From assembly GCA_024682075.1 (NCBI GenBank), contig JAIKZQ010000006.1, positions 186,001 through 250,000 on the forward strand: a DNA stretch of 64,000 nt, written 5' to 3'. The notes under the pieces are model-generated. The model did not search any database and had not been told where the DNA came from. It saw only the letters and a list, made by a program, of their open reading frames with translations. The first letter of the stretch is position 1. Each line of letters begins with the position of its first letter. The position numbers and the translations under genes are program-made. This DNA is from Lachnospiraceae bacterium. GTDB lineage: Bacteria; Bacillota; Clostridia; Lachnospirales; Lachnospiraceae. This document shows, piece after piece, positions 36,013 to 45,306 of the stretch.

Positions 36013-36924
36013 ATGAATTTTGGTGCTGTAATAGTTACGTACAATCGCATACAACATTTAGAGAAATCCATTAGATGTTATACCGATCAAACATCAAAAC
36101 CTTCATTGATCGTAGTTGTTGATAATTGCAGTACTGATGGAACGGCAGATTTTCTTTCTTCATGGAAAGCTGAAGAAGAGGGTGTGGAAAAATATGTCAT
36201 TACTCTTCCTTCAAATCAGGGTGGAAGCGGCGGCTTTTACGCCGGTCTGGAATATATCCAAAAGAGGGAAGATATTGACTGGATCTGGGTAGCGGATGAT
36301 GATGCATATCCGGAATTAAATGCATTTGAAAATGCAAAAAAATTTATAGATGATCATCAGGATCTTGTTCCCGAAACTGCAGCTATTTGCGGCGTCTGTG
36401 GTTATGATGGTCACATTTCTCCCATACAGAGATCGTTTCTTAGGAAGACTTTGTTTGGCATTCAGGAATTTCCTATTCGTGAAAGCTTTTATGATGGAAA
36501 AGAATTTTTTGAAATAAATTTATATTCTTTTGTCGGAACTATCATGAAAAGAGAGAACCTCTTAAAGGCGGGGCTCCCTAATAAAGATTTCTTTATTTAT
36601 CAGGATGATCTTGAGCATGCTGTTCGTCTGGGTAAATCAGGAAAATTGTATTGTGTTACCAATATCAGGATAGAACATAAGGATAATGTGGCTCCTGCGA
36701 ATGAGATTTCCTGGCGCGATTACTATGCATCCAGAAATCTGACTTATATGTATAAAGAGCATTTTGGAAAGTGGTCCCTGTTCTGGAGGATTGTCAGAAG
36801 AAGAGTTTTTGCTTTCCTTACTTTCAACTTCTCTAAATGTCATCTTGTAAATATCGGAATCAAAGACGGAAAGGCCGGAAATTTGGGAGTGCATCCGGTA
36901 TATAAGCCCGGATGGAAGGTTTGA
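36013..36924 (+). CDS. GT2 glycosyltransferase, galactofuranosyl/rhamnosyl-transferase-like
   Basis: A 303-residue cytosolic family 2 transferase. The N-terminus has GAVIVTYNRIQHLEKSI, then VVVDNCSTDGT and the nucleotide-metal motif WVADDDAYPE near residue 95, and the later IYQDDLEHAVRLG with a likely catalytic acid near 200. The DDD pattern and IRIEHKDN near 220 fit the GlfT2/rhamnosyltransferase-like branch. First gene of the AT-rich part of the glycan cluster; the next gene starts three bases after its stop. Donor sugar cannot be told from sequence. Confidence 0.82.
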   Translation: MNFGAVIVTYNRIQHLEKSIRCYTDQTSKPSLIVVVDNCSTDGTADFLSSWKAEEEGVEKYVITLPSNQGGSGGFYAGLEYIQKREDIDWIWVADDDAYPELNAFENAKKFIDDHQDLVPETAAICGVCGYDGHISPIQRSFLRKTLFGIQEFPIRESFYDGKEFFEINLYSFVGTIMKRENLLKAGLPNKDFFIYQDDLEHAVRLGKSGKLYCVTNIRIEHKDNVAPANEISWRDYYASRNLTYMYKEHFGKWSLFWRIVRRRVFAFLTFNFSKCHLVNIGIKDGKAGNLGVHPVYKPGWKV

Positions 36925-36926
36925 TA

Positions 36927-38873
36927 ATGGGTATAGTTTCTTGGGCATGGGATGCTTTTTTCGTCAATACCAGAGATAAGAGAAAAAAGTATTCTGCAAA
37001 TTCCATATTGTTTCGGGACAGGCATATTAAGACTTTAGCTTATATGGCTCTATCACAACTGAGAGCAGAGTGTCTGGCTAAATCAAGTCGCAAAAAGAAT
37101 GGCTTTGAACATGTGTCTTCTTTGTCGTGTGATTCTATTTTCCAAAGCATAGATAAAGCTGATATTGTCTCTTTTGACATATTTGACACTTTGTTATTCA
37201 GACCTGTAGCCAGACCCGTTGATATGTTTTGGTTTTTGGAACTGGATAATCAGATTTTTGATTTCAAGAAACTTAGGGTAATCGCTGAACTTCAAGCCAG
37301 AAAAAAAGCTTCTTCTAACAATGGTGAAGTTTCTTTGCGAGATATTTATCTTCAGTTTGATAAGCTTCATACATGTTCTGTTGATGAGATGGTTCGAGCC
37401 GAAGAAGAGCTGGAAGAAAAGCTTTGCTTTTGCAATCCTTTTGCCTACAGGCTTTATGAATATGCAAAAAAGGCCGGTAAAAAGATCATCGCTACTTCTG
37501 ATATGTATTTATCCTCTGATGAGCTCAGACGTATGCTGCTTAAGTATGGAATGGATATTGATGAGATCTATGTATCCTGTGAAGTGGGAATGACTAAACG
37601 TAGTTCATCTCTTCAAAAAAACATAAGTCAGAAATATAGTGGAAAGACTATATTACATATTGGTGATGATTCTGTAAGTGATATAAAAGCATCTAAAGCG
37701 GCCGGATGGCAGACCGTAAAACTTGATAATGTCAATCATCGGGGACATTTATGCCGGGCGTATTTGGATGATAGTTTTGAGGGCTCTGTCTATTCGGGGA
37801 TAATAAACGCAGAATTATATAATGGCTGTTTCACCGAGCGTTCGACTCAATATATGTATGGTTTTGTATATGGAGGACTTTTGACGCTTGGCTTCTGTCA
37901 GTGGCTGAATGAACTGTATAGCCGGACGAATTCCGATCATATTCTTTTTTTGGGCAGAGATTGCAGTGTTATCAAACAGGTTTATGATTCGCTTTATCCG
38001 GATTCCGGTAACTCTTATGTGGAAATTTCACGATTTGCTCTTTTGCCGCTATTGGCTGATATCTCATTTGAAAACTATCTTCTTGAAGGCTTTGAGCGAA
38101 GACTGAATAGTAATTACACTTTCGAAGCTATATTTAAAGCTGTTGGACTTGGTCCTTTGATGAATGAAATACTTGGCGATGCTTTTTCAGAAAGTGATCA
38201 TTTGTCCAGGGGAAATTACGAGTCATTTTGTGATCTGATGTATGGAAAACGTGAGTTGATCTGTGATCACTACAAGGATTCGTATTTGATTTTCAAAGAG
38301 TATATTTCATCGAAGATTGGCGAGAATATAAACGTCATTATTGTCGATGTCGGGTGGAGAGGCAGTACTATTCGTTTTTTGAATGAATTCTTCAAGGCTA
38401 ATGGTGGATTGGTTTCCGTTACAGGGGCCATGTTTGGCTTGTGCGATTCGGATTCGTCATATGTTTCTGAGACTTCCGGATTGATACAGAATTATCTGTT
38501 TTCTTCATCGGATCGTCATGATTCGACTATTGGAGGTAAAGAAATCAGCTTTAATGCTAGCAGGTTTATGTTTGAATATATGTATACCTCAACTGATAAT
38601 TCAGTCATCGGATACAGCAAAGAGAATGGAGCGATAGAACCGATAAGGGAGAATAAAGACATTACGCTGAATAATGATTATGTTCGTGATGTTCATGCCG
38701 GGATAATGGATTTCGTTAATCTTTTCAAAGAAAGAACGGAAGATTATCTGAAGAAGATACATATCAGTTCAAATCTTTCGTATTTGCTTATTTCATCTTT
38801 TGCTGAAAAAAACAGTAAGGATGAAGTGTTTCCGGGGTTCAATGAGGATAAAAGTACTGTCCATGGCTATTGA
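36927..38873 (+). CDS. HAD-like protein of polysaccharide clusters, two-domain
   Basis: A 648-residue protein. Residues ~80-280 are a HAD phosphatase-like domain: nucleophile motif SFDIFDTLLF, IIATSDMYLSSDELRRML, then the lysine region and HIGDDSVSDIKASKAAGW. Motif I reads DIFDT, as in dehalogenase-type HADs, so phosphatase chemistry is likely but not certain. The remaining ~370 residues have no family I can name; motifs ILFLGRDCSVIKQVYDSLYP and IIVDVGWRGSTIRFLNEF stand out. Similar HAD proteins are common in surface-glycan loci. Start ATG 36927 has GGAAGG seven bases before it, better than the ATG at 36912. Composition is AT-rich like its neighbours. Confidence 0.72.
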   Translation: MGIVSWAWDAFFVNTRDKRKKYSANSILFRDRHIKTLAYMALSQLRAECLAKSSRKKNGFEHVSSLSCDSIFQSIDKADIVSFDIFDTLLFRPVARPVDMFWFLELDNQIFDFKKLRVIAELQARKKASSNNGEVSLRDIYLQFDKLHTCSVDEMVRAEEELEEKLCFCNPFAYRLYEYAKKAGKKIIATSDMYLSSDELRRMLLKYGMDIDEIYVSCEVGMTKRSSSLQKNISQKYSGKTILHIGDDSVSDIKASKAAGWQTVKLDNVNHRGHLCRAYLDDSFEGSVYSGIINAELYNGCFTERSTQYMYGFVYGGLLTLGFCQWLNELYSRTNSDHILFLGRDCSVIKQVYDSLYPDSGNSYVEISRFALLPLLADISFENYLLEGFERRLNSNYTFEAIFKAVGLGPLMNEILGDAFSESDHLSRGNYESFCDLMYGKRELICDHYKDSYLIFKEYISSKIGENINVIIVDVGWRGSTIRFLNEFFKANGGLVSVTGAMFGLCDSDSSYVSETSGLIQNYLFSSSDRHDSTIGGKEISFNASRFMFEYMYTSTDNSVIGYSKENGAIEPIRENKDITLNNDYVRDVHAGIMDFVNLFKERTEDYLKKIHISSNLSYLLISSFAEKNSKDEVFPGFNEDKSTVHGY

Positions 38874-38891
38874 TTGCGGAGTTGTGCATTA

Positions 38892-39620
38892 ATGAAGTTT
38901 AGTATTATTACAGTTGTATATAATGATCTTGAAAATCTGAAAGTCACTTATAACTCTATCAGAAATCAGACTTTTACTGATTATGAGTATATAGTAGTTG
39001 ACGGAAAATCTACTGACGGAACAGCCAATTATCTTGAGGATATTAAAAGTTCGGACTCGCATGTGAGATATATTTCCGAAAAAGACAATGGTATATACGA
39101 TGCGATGAATAAGGGGGTTGGGTTGTCCGCCGGAGATTATGTTTTGTTTCTTGGTGCTGCAGATACTTTTTACACAGATACCATACTGCAGGAAGTAAAT
39201 GAATTTCTTGACGGATCTGTTGATGTCTTCTATGGGAAAGTGGTTTTCTCGTCAGGAGAGAATAAAGGCAAGACACTTGGTGATAAACTAAATTTTTTCA
39301 GTATTCTTCTTGATCGCTATGTTGCTCATCAAAGTGTTTTTGCTAAAAGAGAAATTGCTTTAGAGTTTCCTTTTGATTTATCTTATCGTTTTCTTGCTGA
39401 TCAGGATTTCATGATGAATGCCAGAGATGCGCGAAAAAGGTTGAAATATGTAAATAAGATAATTTGCTATTATGATGGAAATGGTTTTAGTTCTTCATTA
39501 CATAATCGCGAAGAATTGGTCAAAGAAAGAATTAGATTAATACATCATCATAGTACAACTGCCTTTTTTATCAGGAATTCGGTTCATGTTTTAAAGGGTC
39601 AGGGTAAATATACTATTTGA
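38892..39620 (+). CDS. GT2 family glycosyltransferase
   Basis: A 242-residue cytosolic transferase with the GT-A fold: FSIITVVYNDLENLKVT at the start, VVDGKSTDGT near residue 38, DNGIYDAMNKGV near 65, FLGAADTFY (the acidic metal-binding region) near 85 and LADQDFMMNA near 170. This is the WcaA/PGL-like pattern seen in many capsule loci. The ATG at 38892 is chosen because family members begin just there; a TTG at 38874 directly after the previous stop is the alternative. AT-rich like its neighbours. Donor and acceptor unknown. Confidence 0.85.
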   Translation: MKFSIITVVYNDLENLKVTYNSIRNQTFTDYEYIVVDGKSTDGTANYLEDIKSSDSHVRYISEKDNGIYDAMNKGVGLSAGDYVLFLGAADTFYTDTILQEVNEFLDGSVDVFYGKVVFSSGENKGKTLGDKLNFFSILLDRYVAHQSVFAKREIALEFPFDLSYRFLADQDFMMNARDARKRLKYVNKIICYYDGNGFSSSLHNREELVKERIRLIHHHSTTAFFIRNSVHVLKGQGKYTI

Positions 39621-39647
39621 TCATATATGAAATTTATGGGTGATGAT

Positions 39648-40748
39648 ATGAGAGTTCTATATGATTATCAGATTATGCTGAATCAGAAGTATGGTGGGAT
39701 TTCCAGATACTTTAGTCAGCTTGCAAAATATATAAATAGTGATATGTCTGATGCAGAGGCTTTGGTCCCTCTTGAAAAGTCGCAAAATTACTATTTTTCA
39801 AATGTATGTGAACCTAATATCAGTTCTCCCAATCGGTGGCATGTATTAGTTAATTGTTTTGCTACATATAAAACTTTATTCCTGTCAAAATTAAAAAATA
39901 AGAGGATTGACATAGTACATCCGACATATTATTTTCCATCGTATTTATATTTGCTTCCGAAATCATTACGCAAATTTAAAGTTGTAATTACCGTTCATGA
40001 TCTTATAAGAGAAAAGTTTTATCCTGATATGGATAATGCAAGTATGGGCAGAAGAAGAGGCATTATTAAGAATGCTGATGCTGTTATAGCAATTTCTGAA
40101 AATACTAAAAGAGATTTGTTAGAGATGTATCCGGAAATTGATTCTGATAAGGTGTTTGTAGTTTATCATGGAATAGACGTAAATGGTTCGAAGAATTGCA
40201 CTCCTGTTTCTGTTAATGGCCCGTATTTGCTGTTTGTTGGAAAACGTGATTATTACAAAAATGGAGACAGGTATATACAGTGCATTGGGGAACTTGCAAA
40301 AGAATATCCAAATCTATCTTTTGTATTTGTCGGAGGAGGCGCCTTTACACACGACGAGAAGATTCTTATTAATGATCTTGAAATAAAAAACCGAACTGTT
40401 CAAATAAATGCAAATGATGAAGAATTGAATTATCTATATCATAATGCTTTGTGCTTCGTTTTTCCTTCTCTCTATGAAGGGTTTGGCATTCCAATCTTGG
40501 AAGCATTCTCTTGTGGCTGTCCTGTAGCTCTTAGTAATTGTAGTTGTTTTCCTGAGATAGCCGGAGATGCAGCTGCGTATTTTGATGGTGAATCTGTTCC
40601 GGATATGCTTAAGGTGCTTGAAGATATAATTGATGATGAAATATATAGAGACAAGCTTATTTCTTTGGGCAGTGAAAAAGTCAAAGAGTATACTCTTGAA
40701 AAAATGGTTACTAATACAATGAAAGTATATGAATCGGTAATTGGATAG
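39648..40748 (+). CDS. GT4 family glycosyltransferase
   Basis: A 366-residue GT-B transferase. The N-terminal domain begins VLYDYQIMLNQKYGGISRYF, a start typical of GT4 mannosyl/rhamnosyl-transferases. The C-terminal domain has LLFVGKRDYYKNGDR near residue 195, the acceptor/donor motif FPSLYEGFGIPILEAFSCG near 270 with the two family glutamates, and CFPEIAGDAAAYFD near 300. Start ATG 39648 is preferred over 39627 because the conserved start follows it and GGGTGAT precedes it. It is part of the AT-rich glycan block. Confidence 0.87.
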   Translation: MRVLYDYQIMLNQKYGGISRYFSQLAKYINSDMSDAEALVPLEKSQNYYFSNVCEPNISSPNRWHVLVNCFATYKTLFLSKLKNKRIDIVHPTYYFPSYLYLLPKSLRKFKVVITVHDLIREKFYPDMDNASMGRRRGIIKNADAVIAISENTKRDLLEMYPEIDSDKVFVVYHGIDVNGSKNCTPVSVNGPYLLFVGKRDYYKNGDRYIQCIGELAKEYPNLSFVFVGGGAFTHDEKILINDLEIKNRTVQINANDEELNYLYHNALCFVFPSLYEGFGIPILEAFSCGCPVALSNCSCFPEIAGDAAAYFDGESVPDMLKVLEDIIDDEIYRDKLISLGSEKVKEYTLEKMVTNTMKVYESVIG

Positions 40749-40772
40749 ATGAATCAATATGGAAATTAGATT

Positions 40773-41735
40773 ATGAAAGAATCATTGATTTCAATAATTG
40801 TTCCTGTTTATAACATAGAAAGATATTTAGATGATTGCATAAATAGTATTGTTAATCAGAGTTATAAAAATACAGAAATTATATTGATTGACGATGGTAG
40901 TACAGATGAAAGTGGGAAGATATGCGATAAATGGAAGGAAACGGATCCACGAATTGTTGTTATACATAAAGATAATGAGGGGCTGTCCGCTGCTAGAAAC
41001 ACTGGAATTATAACATCTAAAGGAGAATACATTGCTTTTGTTGATGGGGATGACAAAATACATTTTGAGTATATAAAATTATTATATGATTGTGCTTTGA
41101 AATATAAATCTGAGATTTCTGTTTGTGAGGTTTTCCGATTTTGGAACGATGATGAAGTGAATCTGTCTGCTGAATCTGATGACGTTGGATATACTAAATT
41201 GGATAGTGATTCTGTATGGCTTGAATTCTTTAAAGGCGATAGTGTAGCGGATATGAATGTTTCCTGGAATAAATTGTATGATACGAGGTTATTTGAAACA
41301 ATAAGATTTCCGGTTGGTAGGCTACATGAGGATATTGCAACTACATATAAATTATTATTTGAGGCTAGTGGTGTCGTTATTGTACACAAAGAATTGTATT
41401 TTTATAGGCAAAGAGATGATAGCATCGTACATAAAAAAATGACTTTAAACCGTTGCAAGGATTATATTGTATCCCAGAATGAAAGAATGGATTTTTTTCA
41501 AAAAAATCTTCCGAAATTCTATTATTCTGATTTGAAGTATGAATTGAATGCGGTGTTTAATAATTCATTTTATTTTGATAATCCTCAAAGAGAACAATTT
41601 ATAAGGCAGGGATTATTGATCTTTGCTCAATTAAAGAATGCAGTGCCCTTTGCTGAACGCCTTAGGTTGTATATTGCTCTACATTTTCCTGGCATGTATA
41701 TATTTTATTTGAATATTAAAAGAAGAATTATTTGA
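40773..41735 (+). CDS. GT2 family glycosyltransferase (capsule type)
   Basis: A 320-residue transferase. It opens with SIIVPVYNIERYLDDCINS, then LIDDGSTDESGKICD near residue 38, NEGLSAARNTGI near 70 and the DXD-like FVDGDDKIH near 92; RLHEDIATTYKL near 185 carries the probable catalytic acid. This is the common capsule-type GT2. The ATG at 40773 has a TGGAAA site. Strongly AT-rich. A basic C-terminal segment may touch the membrane. Sugar specificity is not readable. Confidence 0.87.
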   Translation: MKESLISIIVPVYNIERYLDDCINSIVNQSYKNTEIILIDDGSTDESGKICDKWKETDPRIVVIHKDNEGLSAARNTGIITSKGEYIAFVDGDDKIHFEYIKLLYDCALKYKSEISVCEVFRFWNDDEVNLSAESDDVGYTKLDSDSVWLEFFKGDSVADMNVSWNKLYDTRLFETIRFPVGRLHEDIATTYKLLFEASGVVIVHKELYFYRQRDDSIVHKKMTLNRCKDYIVSQNERMDFFQKNLPKFYYSDLKYELNAVFNNSFYFDNPQREQFIRQGLLIFAQLKNAVPFAERLRLYIALHFPGMYIFYLNIKRRII

Positions 41736-41779
41736 AGTATATATATGTTTGTAAGTGATAATTTTTAGAAAGGTTTTCT

Positions 41780-42577
41780 ATGATTCCCAAGATAATTCAT
41801 TATGTGTGGTTTAGTGATCCTCCCGAGTATCCTGATGATGTTATTAAATGTATGGATTCCTGGAAAAAGCATCTTCCTGATTATGAAATAATACATTGGA
41901 ATGCAAAAAATTTTGATTTATCTCTATCAAAGTATGCTCAGGAAGCGTATATAGAAAAAAAATACGCTTTTGCAAGTGATTATGTCCGCCTGTGGGTATT
42001 ATATAACTATGGCGGAATATATTTGGATTCGGATATAGAGGTGATAAAAAATTTTGATAGTCTCCTTTCGGAAAAAGCATTTACATGTTTTGAGGATAAG
42101 GATAGGATTGCTGCTTGGATTTTTGGAAGTGAAAAAGGTAATCCACTTTTTAAAGAGTTTCTTGATGATTATAATGATCGATCATTTATATTAGAAAACG
42201 GTATGTATGATCTTACACCTAATCCTGTTCCGATAACTAATAGATTGATTGAGCACGGATTACAACTTGATGGTAACTATCAAAAATTAGATGATATTAC
42301 TATCTTCTCAATGGATTATTTTTGTCCATTTAACCCTTATAGAGATGGGGATGATTGCTTTACTGATAATACATATGTAAATCATCATTTTAATGGTGAG
42401 TGGAAAAGGATAAAAACAGATAGAGAAAGAATATATAAACAAAAAGAGGAAAAATATCAAAGAATATTTGGTCAATGGTTAGGCGGCGCTTTGTGCTTTC
42501 ATATTGAAAGCATTAAGTATAGTGGGGTGCGCAACTGGTTTAAAAAACATATTTTTGAAAGATTAATTAGAAAATGA
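41780..42577 (+). CDS. GT32-type glycosyltransferase (DXD, Och1-like)
   Basis: A 265-residue protein starting MIPKIIHYVWFSDPPEYP, the hallmark opening of capsular GT32 enzymes. The metal-binding DXD is in YGGIYLDSDIEVI near residue 83, preceded by AFASDYVRLWVLYNYGG. The C-terminal part has NHHFNGEWK with a conserved His/Trp pair. The GAAAGG ribosome site is six bases before the ATG. Its last four bases overlap the start of the pyruvyl transferase gene. It probably adds one hexose to the repeat unit. AT-rich. Confidence 0.87.
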   Translation: MIPKIIHYVWFSDPPEYPDDVIKCMDSWKKHLPDYEIIHWNAKNFDLSLSKYAQEAYIEKKYAFASDYVRLWVLYNYGGIYLDSDIEVIKNFDSLLSEKAFTCFEDKDRIAAWIFGSEKGNPLFKEFLDDYNDRSFILENGMYDLTPNPVPITNRLIEHGLQLDGNYQKLDDITIFSMDYFCPFNPYRDGDDCFTDNTYVNHHFNGEWKRIKTDRERIYKQKEEKYQRIFGQWLGGALCFHIESIKYSGVRNWFKKHIFERLIRK

Positions 42578-43758
42578 AAAAAAAGTATCTTCTGATCGGA
42601 GAGATATACTCGACCAACTTGGGGGATCAATTGATTGCTCAATGTGTTGGCTGGGCTATTGATGAAAAATATAATAATGTGTCGCTTGATATGATAGATA
42701 TGAGTGGACGTATTCCTGGGGGGGATTATAGAATTCCTGTTAATTTATCTGATTATATCACTCTGATAAAGTTTATTCTTCGATATGGTTTTCGATTGAT
42801 TCCTGGCAACTGGTCAAAGAATAAATTTTTTTTCAATTTCAAAAGATATCTTAAAGCTCTGCTATTGTTAAATGATAAATTGTCTTCAAATTCTTATGAC
42901 GCCGTGATTTTTGTTGGTGGTGCGTTGTTTCAAAACTATTTTGCACAATTATTATATTGTATGTGTGATTATATTTCTGATTTTTGCGAAAATATAGTTT
43001 TTCATGCGTGCGGAATCGGACCATTGAACCATCGTTCAATTAAGTGCTTGAATGATTTTGTTTTGAATCCATCTGTGAAAATCATATCTTTAAGAGATGG
43101 GTATGATTATTTTGCCAGTCATCTATCTGATGAACATAAAAAGATAATTAAATCATTTGATACTGCATTGAATGCCTCTAGAATTTTTAAAACTAATAGT
43201 CAAAAAAAAGGAGGCGTTGGACTTGGCATTGTGGATGACCCCAGGTTGTTTTTGCTTCAAATGTATATAGCTAAGACTTTATATGATAGAAATATACCTT
43301 TTAAATTGTTCACGACAGGTGCAGTTTGCGATTATCAAGCTGGACTTGCTATTATAGATTTGCTGAGTAAAAATCACGAATTTGATGCTATTCTTTTGGA
43401 ACGGCCTGATTGTGTTCAACAATTAATTGATGATATTTCTTCTTTTGAATGCATTATTTCTTTTCGCATGCATAGCCTTGTTATTGCTTCATCTTTTGGG
43501 ATCCCATTTACCGGGATTGCTTATGATCAAAAAGTAAAAGAATTTATGGATAAATTAGATATGGATAGTTATTGTTTTGATATTCCAAATGATTTGGAGG
43601 CTGATTTGCAAGCTTTTTCTACTAACATAGTTAGTAATCGCTGCGTAAATTTTGACTCTGAAACCATATCTTTAGTGGACAAACTTGGAAACCAATCAAT
43701 TAATGATTTGTTATATGAAATTAATTATTGTTTTTGCAACAATGCGGGCGGGATTTGA
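42574..43758 (+). CDS. Polysaccharide pyruvyl transferase family protein
   Basis: A 394-residue protein of the PS_pyruv_trans family, which adds ketal-linked pyruvate from phosphoenolpyruvate to sugars (or in some members moves other groups). Seen: LLIGEIYSTNLGDQLIAQ at the start, a middle FHACGIGPLNHRS, and the conserved ISFRMHSLVIASSFGIPFTG near residue 295 with the R-x-H pair. A four-base overlap joins it to the GT32 gene. It would give the glycan a negative charge. AT-rich. Confidence 0.82.
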   Translation: MKKKYLLIGEIYSTNLGDQLIAQCVGWAIDEKYNNVSLDMIDMSGRIPGGDYRIPVNLSDYITLIKFILRYGFRLIPGNWSKNKFFFNFKRYLKALLLLNDKLSSNSYDAVIFVGGALFQNYFAQLLYCMCDYISDFCENIVFHACGIGPLNHRSIKCLNDFVLNPSVKIISLRDGYDYFASHLSDEHKKIIKSFDTALNASRIFKTNSQKKGGVGLGIVDDPRLFLLQMYIAKTLYDRNIPFKLFTTGAVCDYQAGLAIIDLLSKNHEFDAILLERPDCVQQLIDDISSFECIISFRMHSLVIASSFGIPFTGIAYDQKVKEFMDKLDMDSYCFDIPNDLEADLQAFSTNIVSNRCVNFDSETISLVDKLGNQSINDLLYEINYCFCNNAGGI

Positions 43759-45306
43759 TTGAACAAGAATAGGCTAAAAATTGCATCTCGTAATATATTT
43801 TTTGCATCATTGAACAAGATATATATTACTGTTGTTCCGTTTGCTATTCGCACCGTATTCATTTATATATTTGGCGTTGAGTATATCGGATTGAACAGCT
43901 TATTTGCTTCAGTCCTTGGAGTGCTTGATTTGGCCGAGCTTGGAGTTGGAACTGCTATGACATATAGCATGTATAAACCTATGCATGAACATGATGTTAA
44001 AACCGTTTCGGCTCTTTTGAATTATTTCAGGAAGTGTTACATATTAATTGGGCTCATTGTTGCTGGCTTTGGTGCTGCTCTTATTCCGTTTGTTCACATT
44101 CTTGTAAAAAGCGATATTCCTGATGGCGTAAATATATACTTTATTTACTTTATAAATTTGCTAGGGACATTATCAACTTATTTTTTCTTTTCTTATAAAC
44201 GTTGTATTTTTATTGCAGATCAAAGAAATGATATTGACAGCAAGATTGCAATCTTTTCAAGTACAATTCTTTACATAATTCAATTTATTATTTTGGTGTT
44301 TCTAAATAATTATTATCTGTTTATTTCTGTTGTTCCTATATGCAATATTATATCGAATTTAATGGTTTCGATTGTTGCGAAGTTGAAATATCCCGAATAT
44401 ATATGTGCTGGACATATTACGAGTGTTCAAAAGAACGAATTAAGATCAAAAATCAAAGCCCTGTTTTTTGTGAAATTTGGAAATGTTGTCCTTTATTCTG
44501 TGGATAATATTGTTATTTCGGCATTTCTTGGATTATCCGTTTTGGGATTATATTCCAATTATAACTATATATATACATCAGTAAATAGTTTTATTGGATT
44601 GTTGACTGCTTCAATAGTCTCTTCAATTGGAAATAGTATTGTCACCCAGAATAGATCTCAAAATTATGATGATTTTCTAAAACTATCTTTTTGGAATTTT
44701 TGGCTTGTGGGATGGTGCACGGTTTGTTTTGTTTGCCTATACCAGCCATTTATAAAGATTTGGGTTGGCGATAACTATTTGTTGCCCGTATATATACCTG
44801 TGGTTATATCCATGTATTTTTATGTCATTCAATCAAATCAGGTTGCTGGTGCGTATAAAGATGCAGCAGGGATTTGGGAATCAGATAAGTTTAGACCACT
44901 AATAACAGCATTGGTTAATTTGTTTTTTAATATTTTACTAGTGAATTATATTGGCCTATATGGAATTGTTTTATCTACATTATTGAGCTTTTTGTTTGTT
45001 AACTTTCCATGGATTATAATAAATGTTCATAAGCTGGTTTTTGCTAGTAGTACTCATAAATATTTTTTGATGTGGATTCGAAATACTTTATGTACTATAT
45101 TTGCATGCTTTTCTACATATTTTCTTTGTGAATTTGCAGAATTATATAATTCTATTGTGAGTTTTTGCATTAAATTGTTGATTTGTATAATATTTCCCAA
45201 TTTAATTTTCGTGAGTATTTTTTGTAAATTGCCAGTCTTTCGTGATGGCTTGGTGGCTGTACGTACGATTATATTACGTGGTACTCGGAGGCGAGAATCT
45301 CGATGA
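43759..45306 (+). CDS. Wzx-type polysaccharide flippase
   Basis: A 515-residue MATE-like membrane protein with about twelve to fourteen helices (RTVFIYIFGVEYIGLNSLF and LAELGVGTAMTYSMYKPM are typical Wzx/MOP openings). It would flip lipid-linked repeat units across the membrane. The start is TTG at 43759, immediately after the previous stop; GGGCGGGA five bases upstream supports it and the next in-frame ATG would remove the first helix. Its last bases overlap the aldolase ATG. This is the last gene of the AT-rich block. No certain Wzy or chain-length regulator is in the window. Confidence 0.86.
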   Translation: MNKNRLKIASRNIFFASLNKIYITVVPFAIRTVFIYIFGVEYIGLNSLFASVLGVLDLAELGVGTAMTYSMYKPMHEHDVKTVSALLNYFRKCYILIGLIVAGFGAALIPFVHILVKSDIPDGVNIYFIYFINLLGTLSTYFFFSYKRCIFIADQRNDIDSKIAIFSSTILYIIQFIILVFLNNYYLFISVVPICNIISNLMVSIVAKLKYPEYICAGHITSVQKNELRSKIKALFFVKFGNVVLYSVDNIVISAFLGLSVLGLYSNYNYIYTSVNSFIGLLTASIVSSIGNSIVTQNRSQNYDDFLKLSFWNFWLVGWCTVCFVCLYQPFIKIWVGDNYLLPVYIPVVISMYFYVIQSNQVAGAYKDAAGIWESDKFRPLITALVNLFFNILLVNYIGLYGIVLSTLLSFLFVNFPWIIINVHKLVFASSTHKYFLMWIRNTLCTIFACFSTYFLCEFAELYNSIVSFCIKLLICIIFPNLIFVSIFCKLPVFRDGLVAVRTIILRGTRRRESR

